Shown: positions 22,869 through 35,094 of the stretch, in pieces | Layout of the letters: the number at the start of each line of letters is the position of its first letter | Numbering within the stretch: position 1 is the stretch's first letter | Assembly (NCBI GenBank): GCA_025677835.1 | Contig: JAIXMR010000019.1 | Coordinates: forward strand, 124,001 to 188,000 | Source of the DNA: Sporodiniella umbellata | Taxonomy: Eukaryota; Mucoromycota; Mucoromycetes; Mucorales; Rhizopodaceae | Reading direction: 5' to 3' | Length of the DNA: 64,000 bases | The notes under the pieces: model-generated | Told to the model about the DNA's origin: nothing | Database searches by the model: none | What the model saw: only the letters and a program-made list of their open reading frames with translations | Made by a program: the position numbers and the translations under genes

Positions 22869-24220
22869 GATTGTCATTGGCTGTGTGTTACAGGTCCTTG
22901 GTTCATGGATTCGATATCTGTCTACCTTTGTACATGATCCCACTGGAAAACTCGGTTTAGCCATGTTTGGTCAAGTAAGAACCCTAAAAAGAAAAGTAAC
23001 TGTTAAAATGGCGGGACTCATTCTCTATTTAGGTGATTTGTGCCATTGGTCAACCTTTCATTCTTAACGTCTGTACGCCCGTAAGTTTAGAGAATAGAAA
23101 GAAATTTTAGGCAATCGAAAATGCAAATATAGATTTTAAATATATATATATAGTACTCAGCCTTATGGTTCAGTGCTAAAGGTAGAGGTACAGCCACTAT
23201 GGTCGGTGGTATTGGTAAGAAGAGTCTAGAATATTTACACGTTGTAAAACAAGCTTTGATTAACATTTAAAAAGCAAATGCTGTTGGTATGGCCATTGCT
23301 GATATTATTATTCCCGCTATTGTCACCGATGCATCGCAAGTTTCTCTTGGAGTAAGCTAAAAGTGTTGAAAATCTCAAACCATTGCTGACTTTATTTTTT
23401 TGAAAAACTAGTTCCTCATTATTGCTTGTATCACAACAGCTGTTACACTCCCTGTATTTTTCATTCCCAAGAAGCCCAAGACTCCACCTTCTTACAGTGC
23501 TTCATCCAAAAACAAATTTGCACTCACCTTTGGACAATCCGTTTATCAACTTGCCACCAACTACAATTTCCTTATCATCTTTTTCGCCTTTGGCGTTATG
23601 TGTGGTATGGCATCCACATTCACCTCAGTTTTGACCCAAATCCTTGCCCCCTACAATATCAGTCCTGACAATGCTGGTTACATTGGTGCTGCCTTTATCG
23701 TAGCTGGTATTGTGGGTGCTGCCTTGACGGGCGTCTTTATCGATAAAACGGGCCGCCATATGATTGTCATGAAGGTCTTTGTGCCTATTATCGGCGCACT
23801 TTACCTTGCCTTTTACTTTATTGGTAAGAAAAAAAAAACGCACACACACACAAACACAAAACTTATTTTTTCTTGTTATTACCCAATCAAGCTCCCAAGG
23901 GTGATTTGACTGGATTGGTCGTTGTATGTGCTTTTATGGGATTCTTTACTTTCTCGCTTTTGCCTGTCACGCTTGAACTCAGTATTGAATCCACCTACCC
24001 TATTAGTGAAGCTATCTCTAGTTCTATGCTCTGGATGTGCTCTCAAGTAATGGGTCTCATCTTTTTGGCTATTATTGATGCTTTGCGTAATTCCGATGGT
24101 ACTTATACCAGAGGTCTCTTGTTCGTTGTCTGCCTCACTTTCCCTATCACATTGCCTGTTCTTGCTTACAACAGTCCCAACAAGCGTCTCTTGTTTGAAG
24201 AAACTCAAAACCAATCATAA
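22491..24220 (+). CDS. MFS transporter of the FLVCR/SLC49 type
   Basis: Seven exons: 22491-22793, 22870-22974, 23033-23080, 23154-23214, 23275-23351, 23412-23823, 23892-24220, 444 aa. After a ~25-residue acidic cytosolic start come twelve predicted helices. Family marks are LNWLCVAPVPDYSSQFF, NWFSNIFMLVYLFAGPLSSWVYDRW (MFS loop 2-3), GSWIRYLS, GQPFILN, WFSAKGRGTATMVGGIANAVG, and in the second half GAAFIVAGIVGAALTGVFIDKTGRH. These correspond to the FLVCR1/2, DIRC2 and MFSD7 group, whose animal members move heme, choline or ethanolamine. The substrate in fungi is not established. Confidence 0.85.
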
Positions 24221-24337
24221 TTTCTATTAATAACAACCCTCATAATAATAACATTAATATCCTATTTTTTTTTTATTGATAACCACTATCTATCTATATA
24301 TATATATATATATCTACATATATTTTTTTAATTTGTA

Positions 24338-25330
24338 TTAAAACATACAGACAATATGTTCACACAAGTTTAATAAACTGTTTCTATCCAGCTCTGTAAA
24401 AAATTGAAGCCCTGAAGCTTTTTCGACTGCACTTAGATCCACTTGAAACTGTGATAGATGTGTCTGTCGTTCAATTGCTCGATTGGGCAGGACAAAGGCC
24501 CCTGACAGGTATTTCCCATCCTGAGGGATCAGTAAGATCTTAAAAAAGTGGGTAGGCACAGCAACGGCGTTTGGACCAATCATGCGATAGCTCATTTCAA
24601 ATGTGACTGGTTTCGATTTTGCTCTCTGAGCCTGGGATAGATCCAAAGCGTAGGTAGATCCCACCTTGGGTAAAAACAAAGGCCCTGTGTAAACATAAAC
24701 ATCCGTAAAGTTTCTGGTAAGACCACGACAGAAAATTTCGAAATCGCTCCAATCTATAGCATGGCAATAAGTAAAATGTATTGTATGTATAGAGAGAGAC
24801 ATTCATACACTGCTGATTGAACCCAGCACCTACTTGGGGTGCAATATTAGTGAGTATAAACGTTTCGTCCAATCCTGCTTGTGATGACCATGCATCCGCT
24901 GCAGGTGCCATGTGACCCCGATCATAACCACTAAGTTTATAGTCGTCAAGATAAGCACGAAACATCTCGGGTAGATTTTGGTCTTCTTTAAAGGTTGAAT
25001 ATTTTCTAGATACGCCACGCCCTCTGCTTAATCCTTTTGCGGTCAAGTGCTCCCCTACCCAATAGGGGATTCTATCTCGACGATTATAAGATGCAGTATA
25101 GGCAGTTCTTTCGAACAGGTCATGAACAGGTCCTTAGTATCTGTTGATAAGAAATAGAGCACAAGATATCCCTTTGTATATCTACCTGGATTGCCAAACT
25201 TTAAAATACTGTCTTTGTTTTGTCGAGCCATTAGCTTTGTAGGGTGGTAGGTGGGAAATAGGTGAGGCATTAACATTCCTATCAAAATGCCTCCTAGAAT
25301 CCATAAAATAGGTGGTCTGGTTGAACTCAT
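24338..25330 (-). CDS. NUC1: NUC1/endonuclease G-like DNA/RNA non-specific nuclease
   Basis: Three exons: 25330-25186, 25132-24809, 24753-24338, 294 aa. A hydrophobic N-terminal segment (PILWILGGILIGMLMPHLF) should anchor it in a membrane, as in mitochondrial Nuc1/EndoG. The nuclease motif DRGHMAPAAD (residues 119-128) contains the catalytic His122. Upstream are the family's RNRIPYWV-like segment (RDRIPYWVGEHL) and downstream LTNIAPQ and a Mg2+-coordinating FNQQYW segment split by intron 2. The second half carries VYTGPLFLP. This enzyme degrades DNA and RNA; in yeast it sits in the mitochondrial inner membrane and acts in cell death and mitochondrial recombination. Its 3' end lies 117 bases from that of the convergent MFS gene. 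Confidence 0.9.
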
Positions 25331-25992
25331 CTTGTTTATATTTGTATTTTTATGTTTGTGTTTGTGTTATTCGTTTCCCTTTGAAAATAAAAAATAAAAA
25401 AAATAAAAAAAAAAAAACACACAGAAAGAAGGCAAACTGTTTTGATCTTGGTTTGGTTAAACTCATCATGCATCGGGAGCACGCTATAATTTTAGTAACC
25501 GCAAAGTAAACAAAATATTACTTTATATGAATTTTGGCCGTAAACATCGAAAAAACAAACATGATTTTCTATAGAAGTGTAACGCAAGGAGAAGAAAGGG
25601 GTTTTCAGGGGGGCCTTCTATTCTTTTGTTGTTTTATGCTAGTTTACTGGAACAGATTGGAATTTCTTTATCAAGAGCGGTGTGTGCAGCTTTTTAATAG
25701 AATACAGCGTGTCTTTGAAAGAGCCAATACGACAACAAACAAGCTACAAGTATGTGCGTCTGCACATACACATAGATGAAATATGAAAAGAAAGAGATAA
25801 ATAATGGTTGCAGTCTCTTGAGTATGAAACTTCTAGATTTATCTCGCTTGAAAAAAAAAAAAAAAAAAAAATCTTGGACTGAAGGTTTGTATTATTATTA
25901 TTATTGCTTTTTTTTTTTTTTTTTTCGTCCAAAGTCGATTCAAAAAAACAATAAAGTTAAAAAAAAAAAAGAAAGAAAAAAGAAAGGGAGAC
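25331..25992. other. Divergent intergenic region
   Basis: 662 bases between the NUC1-like and second SDR starts. It contains several long A and T tracts (25851-25870, 25910-25925, 25959-25970) and a short (ATT)n run. No supported gene. Confidence 0.5.
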
Positions 25993-27390
25993 ATGTTAGT
26001 TTGGGTCAGTATTACTGCTTTAGTTATGAGCTTTTTTCTATTTAAACAAAAGCTAAAAGGAGCAACCGCTTTGGATGGCTCAAAGCTCTTGGAATCAGCC
26101 AATCTGAACTGTCAACATCGTCTTTATTGGCTTCCAATCTTTATAAAGGTCTACATCATTGGCGTTGTAGAGACCATAATTATTGCAATCTATAGACGCG
26201 GGTTGTTTTTCGATCAAACATCTGAGAAATCTATTGAGGAAAAGAAAGCGCTTACAGCTGTCATTACAGGGGGCGATTCTGGCATTGGTTTAGAAATCAC
26301 TAAAAGTTTAATTGAGGCTCATTATCATGTTATAATCGGTTTGCAACTTTTTTTTTTTCAAAGTTCAATTCTTATGTCTTTTGCTAACATCTGCCTGCTT
26401 TATTATTATTATTATTATTTTATTTTCAGGCACAAGATGTAAAGAACAGTGCCATAGGGCTATTGAACCGTTTTTGGGGAACAAAGGAACAGTGTCTATC
26501 TTTGAGCTCGACCTTGCCAATTTTGATTCAGTTCACGCTTTTGCTTTTGAAGTTGTTCTTGAAGCAGCGGAAATCGATGTGCTGATCAGTAAATAATTTG
26601 TTTTGTTTTGGTTTGGTTTTCTTTTATACTCACTGACATTTCTATTGAAAAAAAATGCGATGATAATTAGATAATGCAGGCGTTATGAATGTACCTTATT
26701 TTAAAACAGTAGACGGTTATGAATCACAGTGCCAAATAGTAAGTATCTTTGTTAGCAGTGCTGTTGTTATTAGAAAAATAACTCTGTTCTCAAATGAAAC
26801 AGAATTATTTATCACCTATACTATTGACACAACTGCTATTACCCTGTATGAACAAATTGGGCAGCCGAATCTTGTTTGCCTCAAGTTCTACATTATATGC
26901 CATGAATGATTTGAATACCAGCATGCCTTTTCAATCTTATAAACTTGACGGATTAGAGCACTATGCTTATAGTAAGGCATGTATAGCCCATTTGGCTCAG
27001 TATATGTCTACGATAATTCCCAACAAAACCAAAATATACTGTAAATCAGAAAAAAAACAAAAAAAAAAAAGTCATGTTTATTTATTGTTATTATTATTAG
27101 CCTACCATCCTGGCACTGTACGTACACGATTGTTTGACCATACCACAGTGTTTAAGCTCAAGTTGTTTTCGAAATTGTTTGATTTTATCATGTTGACGCC
27201 AAAAGAAGGAAGCCAGACACCCGTCTACCTCTGTCTTTCTGATTATGTTCAAGAAGGATCTACCTATTGGGCGGACAGAAGACCCCAGCCGTTAACCTCG
27301 GTCTGGGTTAATAAAAAGAAAAATGATCTTCAACATCTATGGGAAGACACTCTTATCAAAATCAAATTGGATCAAAACAACTCAGAATAA
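25993..27390 (+). CDS. Membrane-anchored short-chain dehydrogenase/reductase
   Basis: Five exons: 25993-26338, 26430-26588, 26671-26738, 26803-27040, 27101-27390, 366 aa. Two hydrophobic N-terminal segments (residues 1-17 and about 50-68) precede the Rossmann domain. The cofactor loop is TGGDSGIG, NNAG is restored across intron 2, the serine strand reads FASSS, and the catalytic pair is Y245xxxK249 (YAYSK). YHPG follows beta-6. It is more divergent than the SDR at 8704-9872, with which it shares only the general fold, so the two are not a recent duplication. The organisation resembles ER or lipid-droplet RDH/DHRS enzymes. Substrate unknown. Confidence 0.85.
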
Positions 27391-27710
27391 ACCTTTTTTT
27401 TTTTTTTTTTGTTTGGGACAATAAAGATGCACTGTTTATTTTGCTTTATGCATATTGTTTGTAACATATTTAAACCAAGTACAATAGAATAGAAACGGCT
27501 ATGGTTGTTCTTGTACCCAAAAAGACTATATAATATATATTTATAAACATACAAAAGAAGCAGAGCAAACGCGCGCACAAGTATTCAAAATATATATATA
27601 TATAAATAAAGCAACAATGTGCCTACTTTTGTGATTTCTTTTGTTTATAAACAACCTTGTCTTTTTCCCTGCCATTTTTTTTTCTTTCGATTATCACTTT
27701 TACTTATTTA

Positions 27711-30200
27711 ATGTTTCTTGTACTTTTACTTTGTATTTTACATGTGTGTTCCGCCACACTTAATAATCTGACAGTTGTTCAGACAGCCAATGGCGAATAT
27801 GCAAGACTTTTGAATCATTCTGTGCTATTTTATGAAGCAATGAGATCTGGAAAGCTACCTGCGGATAATCGCGTCTCTTGGTAAATTATAACCACTTGTT
27901 TTTTTTTTTTTGGAGGGAAGAAAAAACTCTTATTTTTTTTAAAAAAAAAAAAAGGCGAAATGATTCTGCTTTGACAGATGGCTCTGATGTTCACTTGGAT
28001 TTATCTGGTGTAAGATGATGGTTTTCTATATACGGAATATTAATTTTTTTTTTTTTAATCTTTAGGGATATTATGATGCTGGTGATTATTTAAAGGTACA
28101 ATTCTTGAAATACATAAGCTGCCTGTATATATATAGATAAATATCTTTAAAATCGTACTAATATTATTTTAATATATATATATATATATATAAGCTTACG
28201 TTCCCTTTGAGCTACACAGTATTTATGCTAAGCTGGGGAGGGATGGAATACTACGAAGGTTACAAGCTAGCCAATCAAACAGATTACTTAAAAAGTCAAA
28301 TCAAATGGGTAAAGTACAGCACAGTCTTTTTTGTTCACAAAGAGATTTACTAAAAAGAGAGAAAAATAGGCAACGGATTGGTTAATAAAAGCTCATCCTC
28401 AACGATGTACACTTTATATTCAAGTAAGAAAAAAAAAAAAATAAAATAGGCATACACGTTTTTCCACAAAATAAGCTCACGATGTGTGTGTGCGTTTCAA
28501 TAGGTTGGAAATGCTACTTTGGATCATTCTTATTTTGGTAAGATTAGAAACGATGCATCTTTGCACTGGTTTCTGATTTTTATTTATTGATAAGGTTTGG
28601 ACACGAATATTCCTTTACCAAGACCAAGTTATCAAATCAACGAGACCCACTTTGGTACCGACGCTGCTTCCATGGCATGTAAAGTCATTCTAAATCGATT
28701 TCATACCCAAAAAAAAAAGGCTTACATAGACTTATTTGATAGCTGCTGCTTTTGCTACTGCCTCGTCCTTTTTTCGTGTGCAAAACGAGTCTGACTATGC
28801 CGATACACTACTTTCTCATAGCAAACAGCTCTATAACTGTTCTAAATCGATTGATCATGTTCGGTATCAAAAGTCGGTGCCGACAGCTACTTTAGTTTAT
28901 GGGAGTACAGGTAAAAGGAATTGAATGAGTGTTTGGATACTCAACATGTCCACAGACTATTTGGACGATCTGGTTCTTTCTTCCCTGGCGCTCTACAAGA
29001 CCACAGGGGACAAGAGTTATTTTGAGGATACGCTAGAGTTTTATCAGGATGCCAACTGGACTACGAACCGTACAGAACCTTTAGGCTGGGATAATAAGGT
29101 AGAAGGGATCCACACATATGAAAACTTAAAAGAAAATAGTATGGGGCTGTCTATGTCTTAATGGCAGATGCTCTTTTTGATCCTTCCAAACCCAAGCAGT
29201 CCCTGACCAGAAGATCCGAAGCTGAGTATTACCTGGACCGTATGACAAATCTAACAGGCGTGAATCAAACGCAAGGCGGGTTATTGTACTGGAATGGGTA
29301 TAGGTAAATAGGCTCTCTACCACCTTTGAGAAACTCATCTGTCATTTAAAAAGCGATGAGAACAGCAATGCCAACGCAATGAGTTCTTGTTTTCTCTTGT
29401 TGACGTATTCTAAAAAGATTCTCCGGCCTTTATTCCTACTTGATCGAAACAATACAGCAGTTGAAAACAGAATCCAGCGTTATGAAAGTAAGTGCCTTCT
29501 AAACAAAACAAAATACCCATTCGTTTTTTTTTTTTTTTTTTCTTTAAAAAAAAAAAAAAAAAAAAAAGCTTTGGCTTTTCAACAGTTGGATTATATCTTT
29601 GGCAAGAATCCAATCGAACAAAATTATGTGGTGGGTGAAAGACCGAATTCACCCAAATATCCCCATTCTGCCCTTGCAGCTGGATTCCGATCTCTGACTG
29701 AAGCGTTTGCCCGACCCAACGATACAAGTCAAGCCCACACCATCTATGGAGGTAAGTGAATAGCAGCAACCTACAGGTTACTTATATCCAACGAGAGAGT
29801 AGCTTTGGTAGGCGGACCTTCGAAAAACGATCAGTTTACCGACAAACGACTGGATTGGGGACAAACAGAGATAGCGTTGGACTATAACGCATGCTATCAG
29901 AGCGTTTTGGCCTATCAAGTGATGTATAGTCCTCACGGTCCGTTCTATGAAACTAAAGCACCCAAAACCATTCCTGAAAACCCTCCCAAAAAAGACCCAA
30001 CACTTCCTGGTTGGGTACTGGCGGTATCCGTCGTACTGCCTGTGGCTGCGCTCTGTCTTATTTTCCTGTACTTTTGCTGCTGTTGTCGTCGTAAGGCAAA
30101 AACAATGGATGATACTTCAAGTGAAGGAAGCACAGTAGGTGCAACAGATGCACCTAGTAAAAAGCCATCTTTTAAGACGATCCGAGAAATAAGACCTTAG
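27711..30200 (+). CDS. Membrane-anchored glycoside hydrolase family 9 (endoglucanase)
   Basis: Thirteen exons: 27711-27880, 27955-28009, 28066-28095, 28195-28308, 28370-28423, 28504-28537, 28595-28678, 28743-28910, 28956-29098, 29140-29303, 29354-29487, 29569-29751, 29803-30200; 576 aa. A signal peptide (MFLVLLLCILHVCSA) precedes a complete GH9 domain. SGGYYDAGDYLK holds the nucleophile-activating Asp79/Asp82, then come GTDAAS, FGKNP and FTDKRLDWGQTEIALDYNA with the proton donor Glu467. Many N-glycosylation sequons are present. A transmembrane helix (about 514-538) ends in CCCCRRK, so the enzyme is displayed outside the cell with a short cytosolic Ser/Thr-rich tail. The likely reaction is hydrolysis of beta-1,4-glucan or related wall glucans. 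The gene is more fragmented by introns than any neighbour. Confidence 0.9.
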
Positions 30201-30889
30201 AATAATAAACGCTTGTACATATCAACACATCATGTGTGGGGTTATTTCAGCCCTATTCAAGAATTTCCAAAAAAAAAAAAAAAAAAAAAAAATTTTATCT
30301 TTTTTCCTTTAGAATTGAATTGAATCGTGGTATGGCTACAAGGCGGTCTATTTTCGGGTGTATCAAACAACTGTAAAGAGATCTAATCAATGGTTTATTC
30401 TGTACGACAGGCGCAAGCCCTTTGTGGGAAAAAAAAAAACGAATCGAACGCGAGGGCCAATCACAAACCACCAGCCCGTTTCAGTCACTTTCCATCGTTC
30501 AATGACTAAGATGTGACTTCTTTAGGACAGAAGGCCCCTTTTTATTAACAAAGAGAGGGATGTCAACTTCCGATCGTTTTTTAATCAGCTCATTTAAAAT
30601 AATATAAATAGAAAAAAAAAAAAAAAAAAAAAAAAACAGGATGAAAGCTTGTGAAGAGTAGGACAAGCTTTACTTTGGGTGTATTTTTAGTGAGACGCGT
30701 CAGAAAAAAAGGCGCTTGAAGGCAGATGGGTTTGTTATTCAGTTTTGCTTTTTTACAGTGGGCGCCTCGGAAACAAACGTAACTGAATTCTAACATGTGT
30801 GTAACTGTACTTTTTAAAAGTAAATCGTTTAATTTTTTTTTTTTTTTTTTCTTTTTTTCTTTTCCTTTTACTTTTTCTTTTACTTAGTC
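30201..30889. other. Intergenic before aspartate aminotransferase
   Basis: 689 bases with no gene. It holds A tracts at 30270-30291 and 30613-30636 and a pyrimidine-rich leader (30832-30889) directly before the ATG, as expected for a highly expressed gene. Confidence 0.5.
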
Positions 30890-32401
30890 ATGCTTTCTTC
30901 TCTCACCCGTACTTCTGTCAAGCCCAGCCTTATGGCTTCTCGTGCCTTTGTCTCTACTTGGAGCAATGTACCTCAAGGTAGAAAGGAAAAAGTTCCCCCT
31001 TCCTTCTTGAATAGAAATTAACCTTTGTTTCCCCGCATTTTACAAAAAAAAAAAAAAAAAGGTCCTCCCGATGCTATCTTGGGTGTTTCTGAAGCCTATA
31101 AGAAAGACACTGCTCCCCAAAAAATGAACTTGGGTGTCGGTGCCTATCGTGATGATGGTGGAAAGCCTTATGTATTGACCTCTGTCAAGAAGGCTGAAAA
31201 GATGATGACCGAAAAGAATTTGGATAAGGAATATGCTGGTATTACTGGTTTGCCTGCCTTCACCAAATCTGCTGGTGCCCTTGCCTATGGTGAAGACAGT
31301 GCTCTTATTAAAGAGGACAGAGTAAGTCCCCCCCCCTTTCTTTTTAAGAAAAAGAAAATTTAGGCGTATGCGTGTTGACGAGGCTAACGTTTTTTTTTTT
31401 TTTTGTGTGGTGGAATAGCTTGCTATTGCTCAGTCCATCTCTGGTACGGGAGCTCTTCGTATGGGCGCTGAATTTTTCAATGCCTGGTATCCTCATGCTA
31501 AGAATGTGATTGTACCCAACCCTACGTGGGGCAACCATATTCCTATTATGAAGAACGCAGGTCTTTCTTTGGAAAAGTACACTTATTTTGATAAGAGCAC
31601 CAACGGTCTCAACATTGATGGTATGTTGGAAGATATCAAGGTAAACCAAAAAAAAAAAAGAAGCCTACGATACATTAGCTGTGTTAACATCATCTATAGA
31701 AAGCACCCAAGAACACGATTGTGTTGCTCCATGCGTGTGCCCATAACCCCACCGGTGTGGATCCTACCAAGGAACAGTGGGATCAAATTTCTCAAGTGAT
31801 GAAAGAACGCGAACACTTTGCCTTCTTTGATATGGCTTACCAAGGTTTTGCCTCGGGCGATTGTACTCGTGATGCTTATGCTCTTCGCAAGTTTGTAAGT
31901 GAAGGCCATAACGTTGTGTTGGCTCAATCGTTTGCCAAAAACATGGGTCTTTACGGTGAACGTGTGGGTTCTTTCTCGATTGCCTGCGCCGATGCCCAAG
32001 AAAAGGCACGCGTAGACTCTCAGTTAAAGATCATCATCCGCCCCATGTACTCCAACCCTCCTATTCACGGCGCTCACATCGTCAGCACCGTCTTGAACAC
32101 TCCCGATCTGAAGCAAGAATGGTTGGGCGAAGTCAAGCATATGGCTGACCGTATCATCACCATGAGAGAAAAGCTCAGAGGCCATCTTGAAAACGACTTT
32201 GGATCCAAGAAGAGCTGGAGACACATCACCGATCAAATCGGTATGTTCTGTTTCTCAGGCATGACCCCTCAACAGGTAGATAAGATCAAGTCTGACTGGC
32301 ACGTCTATTTGACCCAAGACGGAAGAATCTCCATGGCTGGTATCTCTTCTTCTAACGTCAAATACCTTGCTGAAGCTATCCACAACGTCACCAAGGATTA
32401 A
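30890..32401 (+). CDS. Aspartate aminotransferase, mitochondrial
   Basis: Four exons: 30890-30977, 31062-31321, 31419-31640, 31700-32401, 423 aa. The N-terminus ([20 protein letters not shown]) is rich in Arg/Ser and fits a mitochondrial presequence. The class I aminotransferase pattern is complete: [53 protein letters not shown], and [15 protein letters not shown] with the PLP-binding lysine in [15 protein letters not shown] follows. It interconverts aspartate and 2-oxoglutarate with oxaloacetate and glutamate in the malate-aspartate shuttle. Codon choice is biased towards C/T endings, typical of strong expression. Confidence 0.95.
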
Positions 32402-32468
32402 ACCTAAACAGAACAGAAACTTATTGTAAATAAAACAAAAATCTCTACCTTAAAAAAAAAAAAAAAAC

Positions 32469-32506
<38 letters not shown>

Positions 32507-33062
32507 CACCCCCTTCTCTTGTATCTATCTTTTTTTTTATTTTTGCATCACCAAAACAAGCGCTTTTTAACTAATGTCAGCTTTTTTTCATATGTTTTTG
32601 TAGAAACACACACACACACGCGTACATTTATATTCTGTTTGTACACCTTGAGAAAATAAGTGCAGGGTAAAAAAAAAATAAAAATAAAAATAAAAACACG
32701 CCAGTTTGACTTTTGCCTGTGAACAAAAGAGTTGAGAGACAGGAGGATACAACCAAAAGCGAGGGTTGGTGATGATGAGAACGATGTATTTCAAACTTTT
32801 AGAAGCAAGCATAAACAGAACCGAGAAAAGCATCCAATGCGTGAAACCCTTTCACGTGAAGTACTCACACGTTCAAAAGTGATCTCTATGCTCACTATCC
32901 TTAAAAGAGAAGGAGGGAGATACACAAGATATAAATAATAACAATAGTAAACAAATAAAAAGGCTTTGAAAAACAACCTTTTTTTTTTTTTTTTTTTTTT
33001 TTCCTTTTCTTAAAAATCAATTCTTATTATTAGTATTGTTTTTACTTTTCTTGTATTAAAAG
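32402..33062. other. Intergenic with (AAT)n microsatellite
   Basis: 661 bases with no supported gene. It contains an (AAT)n microsatellite at about 32471-32504, a (CA)n stretch near 32607-32620 and a T tract at 32980-33002 before the next ATG. Confidence 0.6.
32471..32504. repeat. (AAT)n microsatellite
   Basis: About eleven uninterrupted ATA/AAT units in the 3' flank of the aspartate aminotransferase gene. Confidence 0.9.
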
Positions 33063-34778
33063 ATGTCCAAGAAGTTTACTGTAGAAGAAGTAGCCAAGCA
33101 TAAACAGGCTGACGATTGGTATGTAGCGTACAGAGAGAAGAAAGGGACTGATTTATAAAACAGCTGGATTATTGTTCATGACAAGGTCTATGATATCTCC
33201 AAATTCCTTGACGATCATCCGGGTGGAAAGAAAGTGCTGTTGAAGGCAGCTGGTACGGATGCCACCAAGCAATTTGATGCTTTCCATAACCCATCGGTGC
33301 TGACCAAGATTGCACAACAGTACTTGGTGGGCGCTGTGGGTGTTGGACAAGAAGAAGAGGATGAAGATCTGCCAAACGCAAACCCTCTTCAGGTAGGTGA
33401 GTTCTATGGTGACATGGTGCCTTTTGGTGATCCTATGTGGTATCAGGACTGGTACAGTCCTTACTATAACGACAGCCATCGTAAGGTGCGCCAGATCACC
33501 CGTGACTTTGTCGAACGGGAGATCATGCCTTACACACATGAATGGGATGAGGCGAAAGCGCTGCCCAAGGATATCTACATCAAGTCGGCCAAGGCAGGTC
33601 TCTTGGCTTCTATTGCTGGCCATATCGAACCCGAATACTTGCCTTATGGCCTGCCTGCGGGGATTAAGCCTGAAGAATACGATCATTTCCATAACCTGAT
33701 TGTGATGGATGAAATGTCCCGTTGTGCTTCTGGCGGGGTAAAGTCCACCTCGATTGATGTTTATAACGAGTGACTGATTTGCTTCTTTAGGTCACTTGGG
33801 CTTTAATGGGCGGTCTGGGTATCGGTCTTCCTCCGGTCCTTCACTTTGGCTCGAAATACCTGAAGGACAAAGTCGTCCGTGACTGTCTAGCGGGTGAGAA
33901 ACATATCTGCCTGGCTATTACCGAGCCCACGGGCGGTTCCGACGTAGCCAATCTGCAGACCGAAGCCAAGGACATGGGCGATCATTACCTTGTCAACGGG
34001 GAGAAGAAATGGATCACGAACGGCACGTTTGCAGACTTCTTTACCGTGGCCTGTCGTACGGGCGAGCCTGGCTTTAACGGGCTCTCCTTTCTCCTGATTG
34101 AACGCTCCATGCCTGGTGTTACCACCCGACAGATGAAATGTTCTGGCGTTTGGCCTTCAGGTACTGCCTATATTACGTTTGAAGATGTCAAGGTGCCCAA
34201 AGAAAACCTAATTGGCAAGGAAAACAAGGGATTCAAGTACATTATGCAGAACTTCAACTCTGAACGTCTGGGTATCGTTATCCAAGCCAACCGTTTTGCC
34301 CGCGTCTGTGTAGAAGAGGCTCTCAAGTACGCACACAAGCGAAAGACGTTTGGTAAGCGTTTGGTCGATCATCCTGTCATTCGTAACAAGTTTGCCAACA
34401 TGATTCGAAAGGTCGAAGCCACCCATGCCTGGTTAGAAACCTTGGTCTATCAGGCAAATCAAATGCCCGCTGAGCTACAGCCCATCCGTCTCGGAGGTCC
34501 CATTGCTCTCTGTAAGGCACAGTCCACACGTACCTTTGAATTCTGTGCGCGTGAAGCAGCCCAGATCTTTGGTGGTCTGGCCTACACTCGAGGCGGCCAA
34601 GGTGAAAAGGTCGAAAGACTCTATCGTGAAGTAAGAGCCTTTGCTATCCCAGGTGGCTCGGAAGGTAAACTTTTATTCCCCACACAGACAATAAATAACC
34701 CTCTGGATAGAAATCATGCTGGATTTGGGTGTACGTCAAGCAGTCAAGGTCGGCTCTTTTATGGGTGCAAAAATGTAA
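33063..34778 (+). CDS. Cytochrome b5-acyl-CoA dehydrogenase fusion
   Basis: Four exons: 33063-33118, 33164-33737, 33791-34664, 34711-34778, 523 aa. Residues 1-80 are a cytochrome b5 domain (FTVEEVAKH, then DDHPGG with heme ligand His37, and His60 in AFHNPSV). From about 110 to the end is an acyl-CoA dehydrogenase: [18 protein letters not shown] and [13 protein letters not shown] in the middle beta domain (FAD/substrate binding), [18 protein letters not shown], and [27 protein letters not shown] carries the expected catalytic Glu region across intron 3. There is no obvious mitochondrial presequence, so it may be peroxisomal or cytosolic. The fusion suggests electrons can pass from FADH2 to a heme within one chain. 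Such b5-ACAD fusions are known in fungi; the substrate is not known. Confidence 0.9.
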
Positions 34779-34923
34779 AATTAAGAAATAAAAAAAAAAA
34801 AAATAATAAAAAAATCAATTATAAAATCAATTATAAAATCTAATGATTGAAAACACACATAACATGGCCTACATCTTAAAAATATTAAAGATATTCATTC
34901 AATGAATTGCTAAACTATCATTT

Positions 34924-34954
<31 letters not shown>

Positions 34955-35023
34955 CCCACGAAGGCAACCTAAAAACACCACCGTTTTTCACACGCTTAAA
35001 GACTTTCTTTTTGTATATAATTT

Positions 35024-35055
<32 letters not shown>

Positions 35056-35094
35056 CGTTTGTTGTTTTTCTTTCTGTTCAAGATTAAAGAAACA
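34779..35094. promoter_or_regulatory. Intergenic promoter of BCKDH E1 alpha
   Basis: 316 bases with two long T tracts (about 34925-34954 and 35027-35055) and no coding pattern. Confidence 0.5.

Noticed and set aside
23618..23849. Antisense frames under the MFS gene (minus strand)
   Set aside because: Shadows of the conserved transporter coding strand.
8704..27390. Idea that the two SDR genes, transporters and methyltransferase form a secondary-metabolite cluster
   Set aside because: They are separated by housekeeping genes (Nab2, Shr3, NUC1), and no backbone synthase is present.
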